NCBI GenBank assembly: GCA_030407085.1
Contig: CM059584.1
Location: 141,722,001 to 141,786,000 of the forward strand
DNA length: 64,000 nt
Direction of reading: 5' to 3'
Origin: Trichopria drosophilae
Lineage: Eukaryota; Arthropoda; Insecta; Hymenoptera; Diapriidae
In this document: positions 11,401-22,049 of the stretch, piece by piece
Layout of the letters: each line of letters opens with the position of its first letter
How positions within the stretch are numbered: the stretch's first letter is position 1
Notes under the pieces: model-generated
Database searches by the model: none
Seen by the model: only the letters and a program-made list of their open reading frames with translations
Told to the model about the DNA's origin: nothing
Position numbers and translations under genes: made by a program

Positions 11401-12496
11401 AAATGTAGGAAATCTGACAGGCGTTTGCCGATAAGAGAGCAGTGAAATGGACGTGGGGAATGGTGGAATAAGAAAAGCGGTTTCCGTTTTGTTGTTTGCT
11501 TGAAAAAGTGGGAGGAAAGTTCTTAGTCTGATGATGGAATAAGCAAACATTTCTTCAATGTTGTTAACGATACTGAACATTATTTCACAAGGAAACAAGT
11601 GGTTAGTTATTCTTACTATCTAAAAGATAGAATGACCCTGATTAGCCCACCTAGTTGCATAAAACATCAGTAAATGACAGTTTGCGGGATACTACGATTG
11701 GTTTGTGTAACTATTAAAAGATGCCGTAGTAGCAAACATGGGTAAAACTGACTAAATTATGCTGACATAGCTACTTCCTTTATATTAGTTAGTAAAACAT
11801 AGTAGTTACATAGTCAGGTTATTAACCCTTTTAGCATGCAATTACACGGAATGTAGCTGACATTTGCGAATCAATGTTTTTTGGGGACGCTGATTAGGAA
11901 TAGGAACTCGGGTTTTGATACTTTTAAATGGTTAGATAAAAGTGGACCCCGGAAAATCCTATCAGAATAGGTGGGAATGACACTTATTGGTAGGAGATCA
12001 GCATTTTTTTGAACTGCCAACTCCTGCTCAAAATGTCTGATATTGGATTTCTTACCTCTTTGACCTTCAATGTCTCAAAAACTAGAGCGTTTTGTTATTT
12101 TGGCAGTAATATTTGGATTTTGGAGCAAAAATCCTGTCAGAATCGACTTACACTTATACGTCAACAAAATGTTGTTATTTTAGGATAGTTTTACAATGTT
12201 GAACTACATCAAGAACAAAACTACTTCAGGAAATTGTAATCCAAAAATATAATACCCGAGTGAACTCAAGACTCCTCCTTGAGTTACATATTTTTGAAGC
12301 AATGTAAATAGGTTCGTGAGGTATAAATAATAATTAAAGTGCTTTATTTTGTCCTGTGTGATTTTTTGACTAGATCAAATATGTTTCTTAATAGATCAAA
12401 TAGATTTCTTAGATCACGGTAGTAAACACTATTTTCACATATTAAGAATAAAGAACGTTTGTATTTCTTAACCACGAAATCTGAAAAATTGACGTA
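11400..12496. other. Non-coding stretch with a solitary TTAA-CCC end and a 175-bp spaced direct repeat
   Basis: TTAACCCTTTTAGCATGC at 11822 looks like one end of a TTAA-CCC element, but no partner was found. AATCCTATCAGAAT at about 11955 and AATCCTGTCAGAAT at about 12130 are followed by similar GACTTACACTTAT-like text, giving a two-copy direct repeat. No gene is seen. Confidence 0.4.
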
Positions 12497-12702
12497 TACA
12501 CTCTAAATTTCTTAAAGTGAAAGTTGAACCACTTTCTGATAAAAGTGACTTTTTCACTATTTTTAAAGTGGACATTTCACTTTACTAATAGTGGTTGAAA
12601 ATATGCCACTCTAATAAAGTGAAATTTCCAATTTAGAAATAGAGAAAAAGTCACCTTTGGCAAAGAGTGGCTCAACTTTCACTTTAAGAAATTTAGATTG
12701 TA
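12497..12702. mobile_element. 206-bp MITE of the TACTCTCTAAA/AGTGAA family
   Basis: The left end TACACTCTAAATTTCTTAAA is mirrored by TTTAAGAAATTTAGATTGTA at the right. Inverted similarity extends about 30 bp (AGTGAAAGTTGA / TCAACTTTCACT). The interior is built from AAAGTGA and TCACTTT units. No target duplication is obvious. It shares its end motif and AGTGAA/TTCACT interior with the elements at 32218, 54036 and 59110. Confidence 0.8.
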
Positions 12703-14780
12703 CATCTTCTTTATCTTTAGTTCTTCAAAAAAATTTAGAACGTTTTATAATATTTTTATTTTACGAATTGTCAATTAAGTTTTCTACAAATCCACATTTG
12801 AAAAGAAGTTTCTATTTTGTACTTCATTCACTTTATTCTCATTATACTCTTATTTGTTAAAAATGTGTACATAAACATTTCAAAAATTCTTTGTAAACAT
12901 AATTTTTTAAGTGGACCATTTCACCAAGAAACTTTCAAAAAATGTAATATCTAGTTTATAATTATTGACATGCTAACGTTTAGCTCCAAAAAATCTTTAT
13001 TGAGAGTCAAATCGACTGACTTCTAATCAGATAAAAGGAGATGGATATCGGAACTTAAACTTAATTTACACAAGGTCGTTGACAGAATAATATAAAATAC
13101 ACATTGCAATATTTCCCAAGTACAGTTATATGATAAAATTTGTAGATATTTACGTAAGTACATACATATTCGTTTTTACTGTCGATGTTTCGAATCACAT
13201 ACAGCGTGTAGTACAATTTAATACATTGTAACAAGAAATTTTATGGTCAGATTCGTAATAAAGATGTAGATACGATCATATCACGTCATTTTCCGGCAAA
13301 ACACGTTAGTATTTTTCCATGCCCAATGGTGCCTTTAAAAGTCGATTTGATACGCGGAGTTGCAATAGGCATAACTTCGGATCTGTGACATATATTTGCG
13401 TATTGCAAACGCCAACAGGATCGATAGCTCGAGTTTACGTTAGTACGTCAAGAATTGGAAAAAAAAGCATCCAGAAATTTTTTCAAATACCGGGGAAAAC
13501 CGGAAAGATAAAAAGTACTAGAGAGAGGGAGAGAGAGGTGCGAGAGTTGACATTCCTAACGCCGCAACGCTAGTAAGCGAGTTAGTCGCTAATAAAAGCT
13601 GGTAACGTTATATTCCACCCGCGCTTATAATAGCGCAACCCTCATAATGGTGAGCTTCTTCAATTTATTTATCCCTTTTGCCCGGATTCGCAACGAAATT
13701 AGCGTAGCATAAATACCGGGAGTGAAGAAATAATTATGGAATAACGTCACGTTTTGAGAGGAAATCAACGAAACAAAGGTACAGCAAGAAAATTGGGAAA
13801 ATATGATTTTCGAAAGTGAAAAAAATTACAAAGAAATTATCATTAACTCACTTGTTTGATCATCGATAATTTGGGTATAAATTCATTTGAAAACATTTCA
13901 GTGCCAGGATTTCTGGCGTAAAATTCTATGCCCTTCAAGATTTTTTTAATAAAAATTCGATAAAGTTAACTACAAGAAAGTTATATGCGTTTTTTGTTAA
14001 AAAAATTAAACTTATTGGCGACTAGCATATTCCTTAAATTGTACCTTGTTTCGAATACACCAATAAATTTCATTGCAGTTTTCGTATTCAATGTCCGCCA
14101 TCCTAAAATTTCAAAAAATTGACTAAAGAAATCATTAAGTTAAATAGTAATCTTTGTAATAAACACGTTCCTGACAATATTATTTAAATTATGTAACTAG
14201 AACCTGATTATAATGCACCGATAGAAATAAATCAAGCATTAATAAATGAAGCTAACAAGACACAGAAACGGATAAAATAACATATTGTGAGGCTTTAAAG
14301 TCAATGTTCAGACAAGATTTTTAAAAAATCATCATATTGTACGGAAAGATAAATTCTCGATGACAAACAAAATTATTGCTAGGAGAAATTAAACAAAACA
14401 ATCCAGACATCATATTTACGAAATTCGATAACGGAAATATTGCATTAGAAAAAAGAGAAAACATTCAAAAAGTGATTATTCTTCTTTCTGAAAATAACAC
14501 CTATAAACTAATAGACCATAATCCGTTAAAACTTATATACATCTTGTCACGAATTTTTAACACTTAAATAACTATTTTTTACTCTTTAAATACCATAGCA
14601 ATAGGGTTATAATATGCCACGAGTTTCTAATATGGTGGGTACTCCAAAACTTTATAGGTCATTTTTTGAAAAGGGTACGTGTTTAAAAGTTAAACTATTA
14701 GAGAATGACACAGTGATTTTCCTGGATGTGACTTTTTACAAATAATCCAATAAACTAGTTGAAACATTGGTAGAATTGTA
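12703..14780. other. Non-coding stretch, short GA-rich tract
   Basis: A GA-rich tract of GAGAGAGGGAGAGAGAGG type lies around 13521-13540. The surrounding 13320-13700 is slightly GC-richer. No gene, repeat pair or RNA fold was recognised in the rest. Confidence 0.45.
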
Positions 14781-14789
14781 GATCGGGCT

Positions 14790-15185
14790 TTAGCCGGAAT
14801 CCAGCTGGGTTAGCCCACTTGTATTTGGAATCTGACTGGGCTGTCTGGTCGGAATCTGGCCAATTTTGTCAAGCTTCCCCCTCCGGGAACCAAGTAGGAT
14901 TCTCACCCAGATGTTGCATTCATCCCTAGCGGCAGTATAGACAGCTAATCTTTCGGGATGTGACCGGAATCCAGCCGGGTTGCCCTACTTGCAATTTGTA
15001 GGGGCTACCTAACCGAGTAATAATAAGGTACCCCAGTTGAATTAGAGCCAGAGAACTATCTATTTTTGGGTCACTGACCGGATATATAATCTCGATCCGA
15101 CCAGGTTACCCTGGTTGTATTCAGTATTGAACTGGGCAACCTGACCGGATCTCGCCCGGGACGTCCCAACTGGACCAAGCGTAAA
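14790..15185. repeat. Degenerate GGAATCCAGCYGGGTT repeats
   Basis: CCGGAATCCAGCTGGGTT at 14794 recurs as CCGGAATCCAGCCGGGTT at 14964, 170 bp later. More diverged units with GACCGG, CCAGGTTACCCTGG and GAACTGGGC follow to 15185. The units are built on short palindromes (CCGG, CCAGCTGG, CCCGGG). Related text appears at 19735-20030, suggesting this family brackets the intervening repeats. Confidence 0.65.
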
Positions 15186-15279
15186 TATTGATATTAACTA
15201 ATTGAAGACATAATTGAATATTTTAGAGATTCAACGTTGTACAGAAAATAAACTGAACTTTTTGGTAAATAAACTGTTT

Positions 15280-15890
15280 CAATTCAGAATTCAGATCATT
15301 CAATTGCACGAGCCGAACGGTTTGATCTGAAACTTACATTTTTAGATGCTTTTATATGACAAAACAAATGATTGGAATAATGTTTTTACCATGTAACATT
15401 GAAAGTGACCATTATATGGGAATCAACTGAAAACCCAATCGAATAGAACCCAACCGAACGGTTTCTTTATCGGAACCTAACAGATTGAATATGTTAATTA
15501 ATCTGGTTTGGTACCTCCGACCGAACCAGTTTGGTTTTTATAGCCAATCGGTTGAAGACGTAAACCAAAGACGTTTTAAACAAACCGATCAGGTCAAATA
15601 ATAAAATATATGTAATTAGATAATAATAAAATTATTTTTAGCCCTTAGTTGGAAGTGACTATTATGACATAACCTTATAAGCTGGAGTAAAACGACCGAG
15701 CCCTTCGTTCTGATAACTAAACACGTTTGGTACTTCCAACCAAATTGGTTTGTGCTCATAACCAATCGTTTAATACCGCGAAACCAAGCAAGGTCCAACC
15801 AAACAGGTTTGTCGATTAGTACAATTTCCACCGCGTAACGTTGAAAGCGGCTGTACCGTCGGAGCCTTATAAACCTGAAACAAAATCTTT
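15280..15890. repeat. Degenerate tandem repeat, ~200-250-bp units with AACCGAACGGTTTG
   Basis: GTTTGGTACCTCCGACCGAA at 15506 is matched by GTTTGGTACTTCCAACCAAA at 15725 (219 bp apart). Both are followed by ATAACCAATCG-like text and AAACCAA. A second landmark, TTGAAAGTGACCATTAT, recurs in changed form near 15650 and 15840, next to ACCTTATAA. The unit is rich in AACC/GGTT palindromes. Confidence 0.6.
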
Positions 15891-16119
15891 CGATAAGTAA
15901 CTAATGGAAAAAGTAATAGAAAACTCGATGGAATAAACCATGCAAATGAGATAAACCTGACGTTTGGAAGAAGATAGTATCGAGAATTTCGAAAATCAGA
16001 AATACTGAAACCTGGCGTCGATACAGGGAGGTTCGATAAATAAAAACAAATAAAGGTACCAGCCGAGATAAAGTGCAATGTTGAATGAGATATATAGAAA
16101 ATAAAGAGAAACGACATAC

Positions 16120-16470
16120 GGAGTGTCAGGGAGAGACGGAGATATTAGTGGCCGGTGCAGACTTCTCTTATCGGACTCGCCCAATCGCTATCTGCGCAAG
16201 GCTTCTCGCCTCGTTTCTCACCGTTGCTCTTATTGCATTTACACCAGACGACATTATTCGCCAAGAAGTTTCCGCTACTTCAAACGCGACTCGGGCGTTT
16301 CATTAGCCGCGATAGTTATCGCGGACTTGTATATGCGATCGTCGCGATTTTTCATATGCCTGGAATTTAGAAATTAGAACGCGCGACATTCCTTTCGCTG
16401 CCCGGTTAGCCATAGGCTGGTCGGTAGCTTGCCCGGAATCGGTTTCAACTCGTTGCACATTTTTCGAAAC
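16120..16470. other. GC-richer, CpG-containing island
   Basis: CpG density is raised (for example CGCGATAGTTATCGCG, a perfect 16-base palindrome at 16309). Three overlapping plus-strand frames of 71-84 codons cover it, none with a recognisable domain. It could be regulatory or exonic; nothing decides. Confidence 0.35.
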
Positions 16471-16679
16471 CAGTCAGTTACGCACTTATTGGTAGCATAA
16501 TTGTACTTGTGCATTCACATCATGCGATTGTTGAGGATGATGCACATATCTTTTCGGAGGTGTTATCCGTACCGTTGGAATCGACCTCATCAAAGCCGAT
16601 TCTAAACGATTTAGCAAATACGCTGTTGAAAACCGAATTATAATTCTTGTTTCAAAAAGCGGTCAAATTATAGTAATAT

Positions 16680-17573
16680 CCCGAGCGGAAATTTATTCAG
16701 GCAGTCTAAATATGTACCAGGGCCTGACCAGGCTCCAGTAAGGCGTTCCTGATCAGGTACTCCTGAATGTACCCAGATCAGGACATGATCAGGTTCCAGT
16801 AAGTTATCCTAATCAGGTACTCCTGAATGTACCCAGATCACGACATGATCAGGTTCCAGTAAGTTATCCTAATCAGGTTCGCCTGAATATGCCTTGGTTA
16901 AACCCTGATTGAGTTAAAGTAAAGTATAACTGATATAGGGAAGCCTGTAAATTTCCATATCAAGACCAAACCATGAATTGATAAGGCTTGTCATATTTTC
17001 AATTTCCGGGAATCACTAACTGCTTTAGAAATTTCAAATCAGGCGCAGATCAGGGGGCCTGCTCAGAGCCTGATAAGGACGTCTAAATTTTTTAACTTCT
17101 AAATTTTATGTAATTCGTTCAGTCGCCACTAGGCGTGATCGCGCATCTACTTCATTCCTGTTAAGGAAATGGGTTTCTATTTTGTATATTAGCCTACTTT
17201 TAGGAACGTTTCGACACAGCATATTTTACACATTGAATGTGATGGATATGTATACGATTCGTATATGTGTTTAAATAATATTTCTTTATTATGCAGCCTT
17301 TTTACTTGTCAGATAGTAATAAATCATTAAAAATTAATTTGTTGTTTCGTTATACTATTGTAAATATTTTCACCATGAAATTTGGAAAGCATGCGAAATG
17401 TTGTGCATTGTAAGGTCCTGATCAGATCCTGTACATTAGCCTGATCAGGACCTTAACAGAAAAAGCGTTACACGATATGCCAGGGTCTGATAAGGGGGCA
17501 TGTCAAGACCTGATTTTGTTCACAGGGTTCATGATCAGGACCTGATTCCAGCCTGAATAATTTTCCGCTCGGG
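16680..17573. mobile_element. 894-bp element with CCCGAGCGG terminal inverted repeats
   Basis: The left end CCCGAGCGGAAATTTATTC is mirrored at the right by GAATAATTTTCCGCTCGGG. The repeat extends inward as CAGGC/GCCTG, about 23 bp in all. TAT lies directly outside both ends (16677-16679 and 17574-17576), a possible 3-bp target duplication. The interior is largely built from CCTGATCAGG-type units, including a 60-bp tandem array. It has no coding capacity. The superfamily is not assigned. Confidence 0.8.
16736..16905. repeat. 60-bp tandem repeat, nearly three copies
   Basis: The unit runs CCAGTAAG, TTCCT or ATCCT, then GATCAGGTACTCCTGAATGT, ACCCAGATCA and GACATGATCAGG. Copies begin near 16736, 16796 and 16856. 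The first two full copies differ at only a few bases; the third diverges after AATCAGGTT. It lies within the CCCGAGCGG-ended element. Confidence 0.85.
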
Positions 17574-17639
17574 TATGTTATACTTATTCTAGTGATTAAT
17601 TAGAGTTAGATTTAGACGTCACAAAAACTCAGGTTGCCT

Positions 17640-17950
17640 GAGTAGTTACATCCCTGTTCAGATTCTCGTCGGATCAAACGTTCCATAAATTCCTGATAAT
17701 CGAATCCCTGTAGGATTAAATGTTGCATGTCTGATACGTCGTATCCTGATCAGGACCACATCGGATAAAATGTTACATTCATGAGAATGGTCTCGTGAGA
17801 TCAAACGTTACACTCCTGATTTGGAATTCATTAGATCAAATGTTACTTTTATTACTGATCCGGCGTTTATTAGAACAAACGTTACATTCCTGATTAGTCC
17901 CTCCTCAAATATTGCATACCTGATTAGATTTGATTATAGTGAGGGGTCAC
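17640..17950 (-). repeat. Degenerate repeats, GATCAAACGTTACATTCCTGAT orientation
   Basis: About seven diverged units of roughly 35-45 bp contain GATCAAA-GTTACATTCCTGAT or close variants, for example at about 17718, 17768, 17802, 17836 and 17875. These are the reverse complement of the units at 19080-19720, so the two blocks face each other across about 1.1 kb of unrelated AT-rich DNA. Confidence 0.65.
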
Positions 17951-19079
17951 TATATCAAAAGTTATGTTGATTACTTATCAAACATTTAAAGAGATATAAA
18001 AGGCATTAATAGATGAAGTAATACTTTTCAAGATATTTTACTAATACTTCGATGGTTGTTGCAAGAATTTAATTGTAATCAGCGTGGACGCCCAGGACTA
18101 ATATAAAATACTCGGGGCCAATTCAGGACGTCCTCAGGATGTTCCGTACAAGGTCGGTACTTTGAGACAATACTTTGGAACAAATTTTAATATTTCCCTT
18201 TCGTTCCGACTACATTAGAAAATTTTTATTTAAAACCTAAGTACCACCTAAAAGTTATACTGTCCCATAATAAAATGAGATTTTAATCCAAAACGTTAAC
18301 TTATTTTACTGCATTAGCTAAATTTAAAACATAACTATTTAAAAACTCTTTTTCCACGTAACTAGCCTGACAAGTACACGCGACCTTAAATAAATTTGAC
18401 TCCATCGAACAATTTAAAAATATTATTAGTGTAGATAAGTTCTCATTAGCAACCGTAAATAAATTAGGAAAGGTCCTCGAAAATTGATGTGCTCGCAACT
18501 ATGGGACCAGCAGTTTGCAACCAACACAATATACATGGCTGCGCATTTACGGTAATTAAATTGCGTTTGTACGCGTATAATTTATGCCAGCATTTTACAC
18601 CGTCGGCCATAACCGTACGTAAAGGAACACATAAATAAACGATCCATTGCCGAGAAAGACATATATTAACGTCATTAATTCATCAGCCACTTTAGGTCTC
18701 GTTGATGAAGGATCAGATTTCGAACAATCTTAGCCTTCAAACTTTTTAAAACCTTACTCTGGAATCGTCCTTCGATGTTTGAACCTATCGCGATATTTTC
18801 GAAAATTGTTAATTTCATTATTATTATTAAGCTAACCAACCCATAAAATATAACATATGTTAAAAGTGAATAGCAATGGAATATAAGTTTCTTTTCCAAA
18901 TATTGGCGTTGAATCAGGATTTTTGAAATGCTTACCTAAATGTGTATTGAGAATAACATATTTCCTGTCATTAACACGTTTGGGCTGTAGAAGGCGTAAT
19001 ATTTTAATATTTTGACGTGGCGAGGCTTTGATAAGATTACCACAAAATGCACGAGTGCCTCATCAGCAATGTAACGTGT
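17951..19079. other. AT-rich spacer between two opposed repeat blocks
   Basis: No gene or repeat is recognised. Frames of 65 and 74 codons on the minus strand (18301-18498, 18675-18899) have no visible domain. Confidence 0.45.
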
Positions 19080-19720
19080 GATCTGGTAACAGTTTGATTA
19101 GGAATAACGTTTGATCTGATTAGGTTCTAATTAGGAAAGCAACGTTCGGTAGGATGAGGGTCTGATCAGGATGATTAGGTCATGATCAGCAACGTAACGT
19201 TTGCTCTGATAAGGTCTGATTAGAAGTAAACATAATATTTGATCTGATAAGAGTTTTATTCGAAATAACTTTTGCTTTGATATGGGCCTGATCAGAAATA
19301 AGCGTAACATTTGATATGAGGAGGTTTTGATCAGGAACACAATGTTTGATCTCAACAGACCCTGATCAGAAATGTAACATTTTTTCGCATAACAATATGA
19401 TCAGTAATAAGCACAACACCTGATCGAATAAATTCCTGATCACGAATGTAACGTTTTATCCGACGAGGTCCTGATTATAAACGTAACGTAACGAGGGTCT
19501 ACTCAAAATTAAACCTAACATTATCTGTACGAGGCTCTATTTATGAATGTGACATTTTATCCGATCATGGCCTGATCAGAAACGAACGTTTGATCTGTCA
19601 AGGTAGCATCAGCAATCTATCGTTCATTTCTACACGGATTTGATCAGGAATTAATGGAACGTGTGATCTGATGAGACTCAGAACAGGAAAGTAAGGTTTG
19701 ATATGCGGTGTGACCAATCA
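19080..19720 (+). repeat. Degenerate repeats, GTAACGTTTGATCTGATNAGG orientation
   Basis: Roughly fifteen diverged units of 35-50 bp contain AACGTTTGATCTGAT, AGGTCCTGATCAGGAA and variants, for example at about 19107, 19195, 19236 and 19335. They are inverted relative to the block at 17640-17950 and share the CTGATCAG core with the element at 16680. They may together form the arms of one large decayed foldback element. Confidence 0.65.
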
Positions 19721-19734
19721 CTGTCGTTCAGTCG

Positions 19735-20030
19735 TTACCCGGGTAGAAGTGGCTCGATTTTACTCGAACAGAAACAGGGTCCCAGCTGGGATCCATCCTA
19801 ATTAATTCGTTTACAATGTTAACTAGATTTGGTTCCAATAGAAATCAGGTTCTGAATGGGATCCGGACGGGGTAACCCGACCAATGCAGATTCCGAATGT
19901 TACCATAGCTCTTTTAGTACTTCAAATCTGATCTAGTCCCAGTCAGGGAAGCGTAACAAGCCCAGTTGGATCCTAAATTCTACCAGGGTAGCTTTGCTGA
20001 ATTTCGGCCAGTGCCCAGTTGAAATTTCTT
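19735..20030. repeat. Degenerate CCAGCTGGGATCC repeats
   Basis: Units such as GGTCCCAGCTGGGATCC, AATGGGATCCGGACGGGG, TAACCCGACCA and CCAGTTGGATCC recall the block at 14790-15185. The family thus appears on both sides of the 15.2-19.7 kb nest, but I could not align clean inverted termini. Confidence 0.5.
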
Positions 20031-20705
20031 TCCGGGAACGTGCCTTTTGCATATGTTTAATATTTTATTAATGTCAGAAACGTAAAAATATGCTAAATAT
20101 ACACAAATGTGATTGATACATAAATAATACAAGAAATAAATGAATTTCAAAATGAAATATTAAATATAGCCGACATGTTAAAATAATATTTTTACTTTAG
20201 ACTCCCACTAATGTGTATACATTGCATGAATTTGAGATATAACAATTTTAAGAGATATTTTATTATACGTAAGAAATATCTACTTACTAAAAAATTTAGT
20301 TCTAAACTCTGTTAGTTTTTGGGATGAAAGGTATCTATTTAATTACAAAATCATGCGTAAGATGCAATTAACTTGACCGTCGCTAAACCCGCTAGCAGTC
20401 CTACGATTCCCTTCGGCTTTCCAAAGAAATAATTATTATTCACTTGGTTACATGGCTAGTTTGCATCGCGTACCGATACCATATGTTATATGCTGATATT
20501 TATCTCAACTGCGTTAGCTATTGATAGGTATGTAAATATTTTTTGTAAACGTGATTATTGTAATTTGCACGCCACTTGTATAAATGAGAAAGTTGTTGAA
20601 ATGTGCTGATTGTTTTGTATACACTTGTCGTTTACAAAATTTGAAAAAATGGTTTCTTTTGTAATTTAGCTTGTAAGGCAATTAGTTTACTCAAAAAAAT
20701 GCTTC

Positions 20706-20733
20706 TACAGTACAGGCCAAAAGTTCGTGAACG
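20706..20733 (+). mobile_element. Isolated Tc1/mariner-like terminus
   Basis: TA-CAGTACAGGCCAAAAGTTCG resembles the end of Tc1-type elements, which often read CAGT followed by GGCCAAAA. A second GCCAAAAGTTTGTGAA lies at 21103. No matching right end or transposase remnant was found, so this may be one end of a deleted copy. Confidence 0.45.
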
Positions 20734-21647
20734 CTCTGAATTTTCAAACTTGTCAAATACTGCATTGTTTCTCGAAAATCTTTGACGATATTAAAAAAAA
20801 TCAAAGGATATCTTTTAAAGTACATGGGTAAAGCTTTCAATTAGTGCTTTCACTTTTACTTTATACATTGTTATTTCTTAGCTGTCAAGTTTTCAAAATG
20901 TCGAATTTTGCAACTTTTTCTGCCGACTTTTAACGCTGACAAAAAGTGTAACAAAATTTTATAACAATCGCCAAGTTTTTCATAAATACTACAATTCAAG
21001 ACCTTGGATTTTGTAAAAAGTCGCTACAATTTTTCGTTTTAGAGTTATCATTTTTTGAAAATTTCAATTTTTACTGGTTGAGTTGGAATTCTTCGAAAAA
21101 AAGCCAAAAGTTTGTGAAAATGGAATTTAGTCATGTTTCGGGAATCACAATGCTACGTTTCTTCTTAATATAATGCAAAATATATTAAATTTATTTAAAA
21201 AATAGACTTTTTCAATGTTAACTGCAAGTCCAAAGTCCAAAATATAACAAAATGAAATCGTGTAAATAACTGAAATGAATATTAATCTGTCATATTTTGC
21301 AGAAAATAACATTTATTTGTATTTAATTAATGTTTATTTTTTTCAAAATTCATGTAACTAAGAAGTCAAAGACCAAATTTGATTAACAAAATCAATGTGA
21401 TAAACACTTTATAATTAAATTTTACATTGTTTATACCCACAAATGACCCACTTTACTTTTCACTACTGCTTTGTAGATTCTTGACGAAACTTGCAAAACA
21501 AACTACAAAATGAGGATAACAAAACTATTAGTTATAAACACTAAATAACTAAATTATAAACTTTTGATTCGTCAAAGTGTTTATTGGTAAGTATACTTTT
21601 GTTATTAATGAAGAAAGTCACGTTCTTTTTTACAATAAATGTTCCTT

Positions 21648-22040
21648 TGACTAAGACCAAAATAGGTACATAAAACATGCGTGAGAATGTCTATTTTATG
21701 AACAAATAATAGCATATTGTTAGATTTTTGTTACATAAAATACAGACATTTTTTAAATAAAAATTGTAAAAATAATATATTAAAAAAATCATATATCATA
21801 TTCTACCAGGCCAAAATAGGTTCACGACCCCTTAAAATGTGCATGAGAATGTCTATTTTATGAAAAAAATGAATAGCTTATTGTTAGATTTTTATTATAT
21901 AAAATACAGACATTTTTTAAATGAAAATTGTCAAAAACACAGATTCAAAAAATCATATCTCATATTGTACTAGATCAAAATAGGTTCAAGACCTCTTAAA
22001 ATGTGCGTGAGAATGTCTATTTCATTAAAAAAATAATCAT
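21648..22040. repeat. ~163-bp tandem repeat, about 2.4 copies
   Basis: GAGAATGTCTATTTTATGAA occurs at 21683 and 21845, and as GAGAATGTCTATTTCATTAA at 22009, giving spacings of 162 and 164 bp. Each full unit also carries AAAATAGGT, TATTGTTAGATTTTT, AAAATACAGACATTTTTTAA and ATCATAT. Copies are about as diverged as old tandem duplicates. The unit is AT-rich and non-coding. Confidence 0.85.
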
Positions 22041-22049
22041 TTATCATTC

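Noticed and set aside
13634..13660. ATGGTGAGC as a start codon joined to a donor
   Set aside because: Short string only; no supporting exon or promoter context.
16680..17573. CRISPR-like regular repeats
   Set aside because: The 60-bp units are contiguous without unique spacers and lie inside a transposon-like element in eukaryotic-type DNA.
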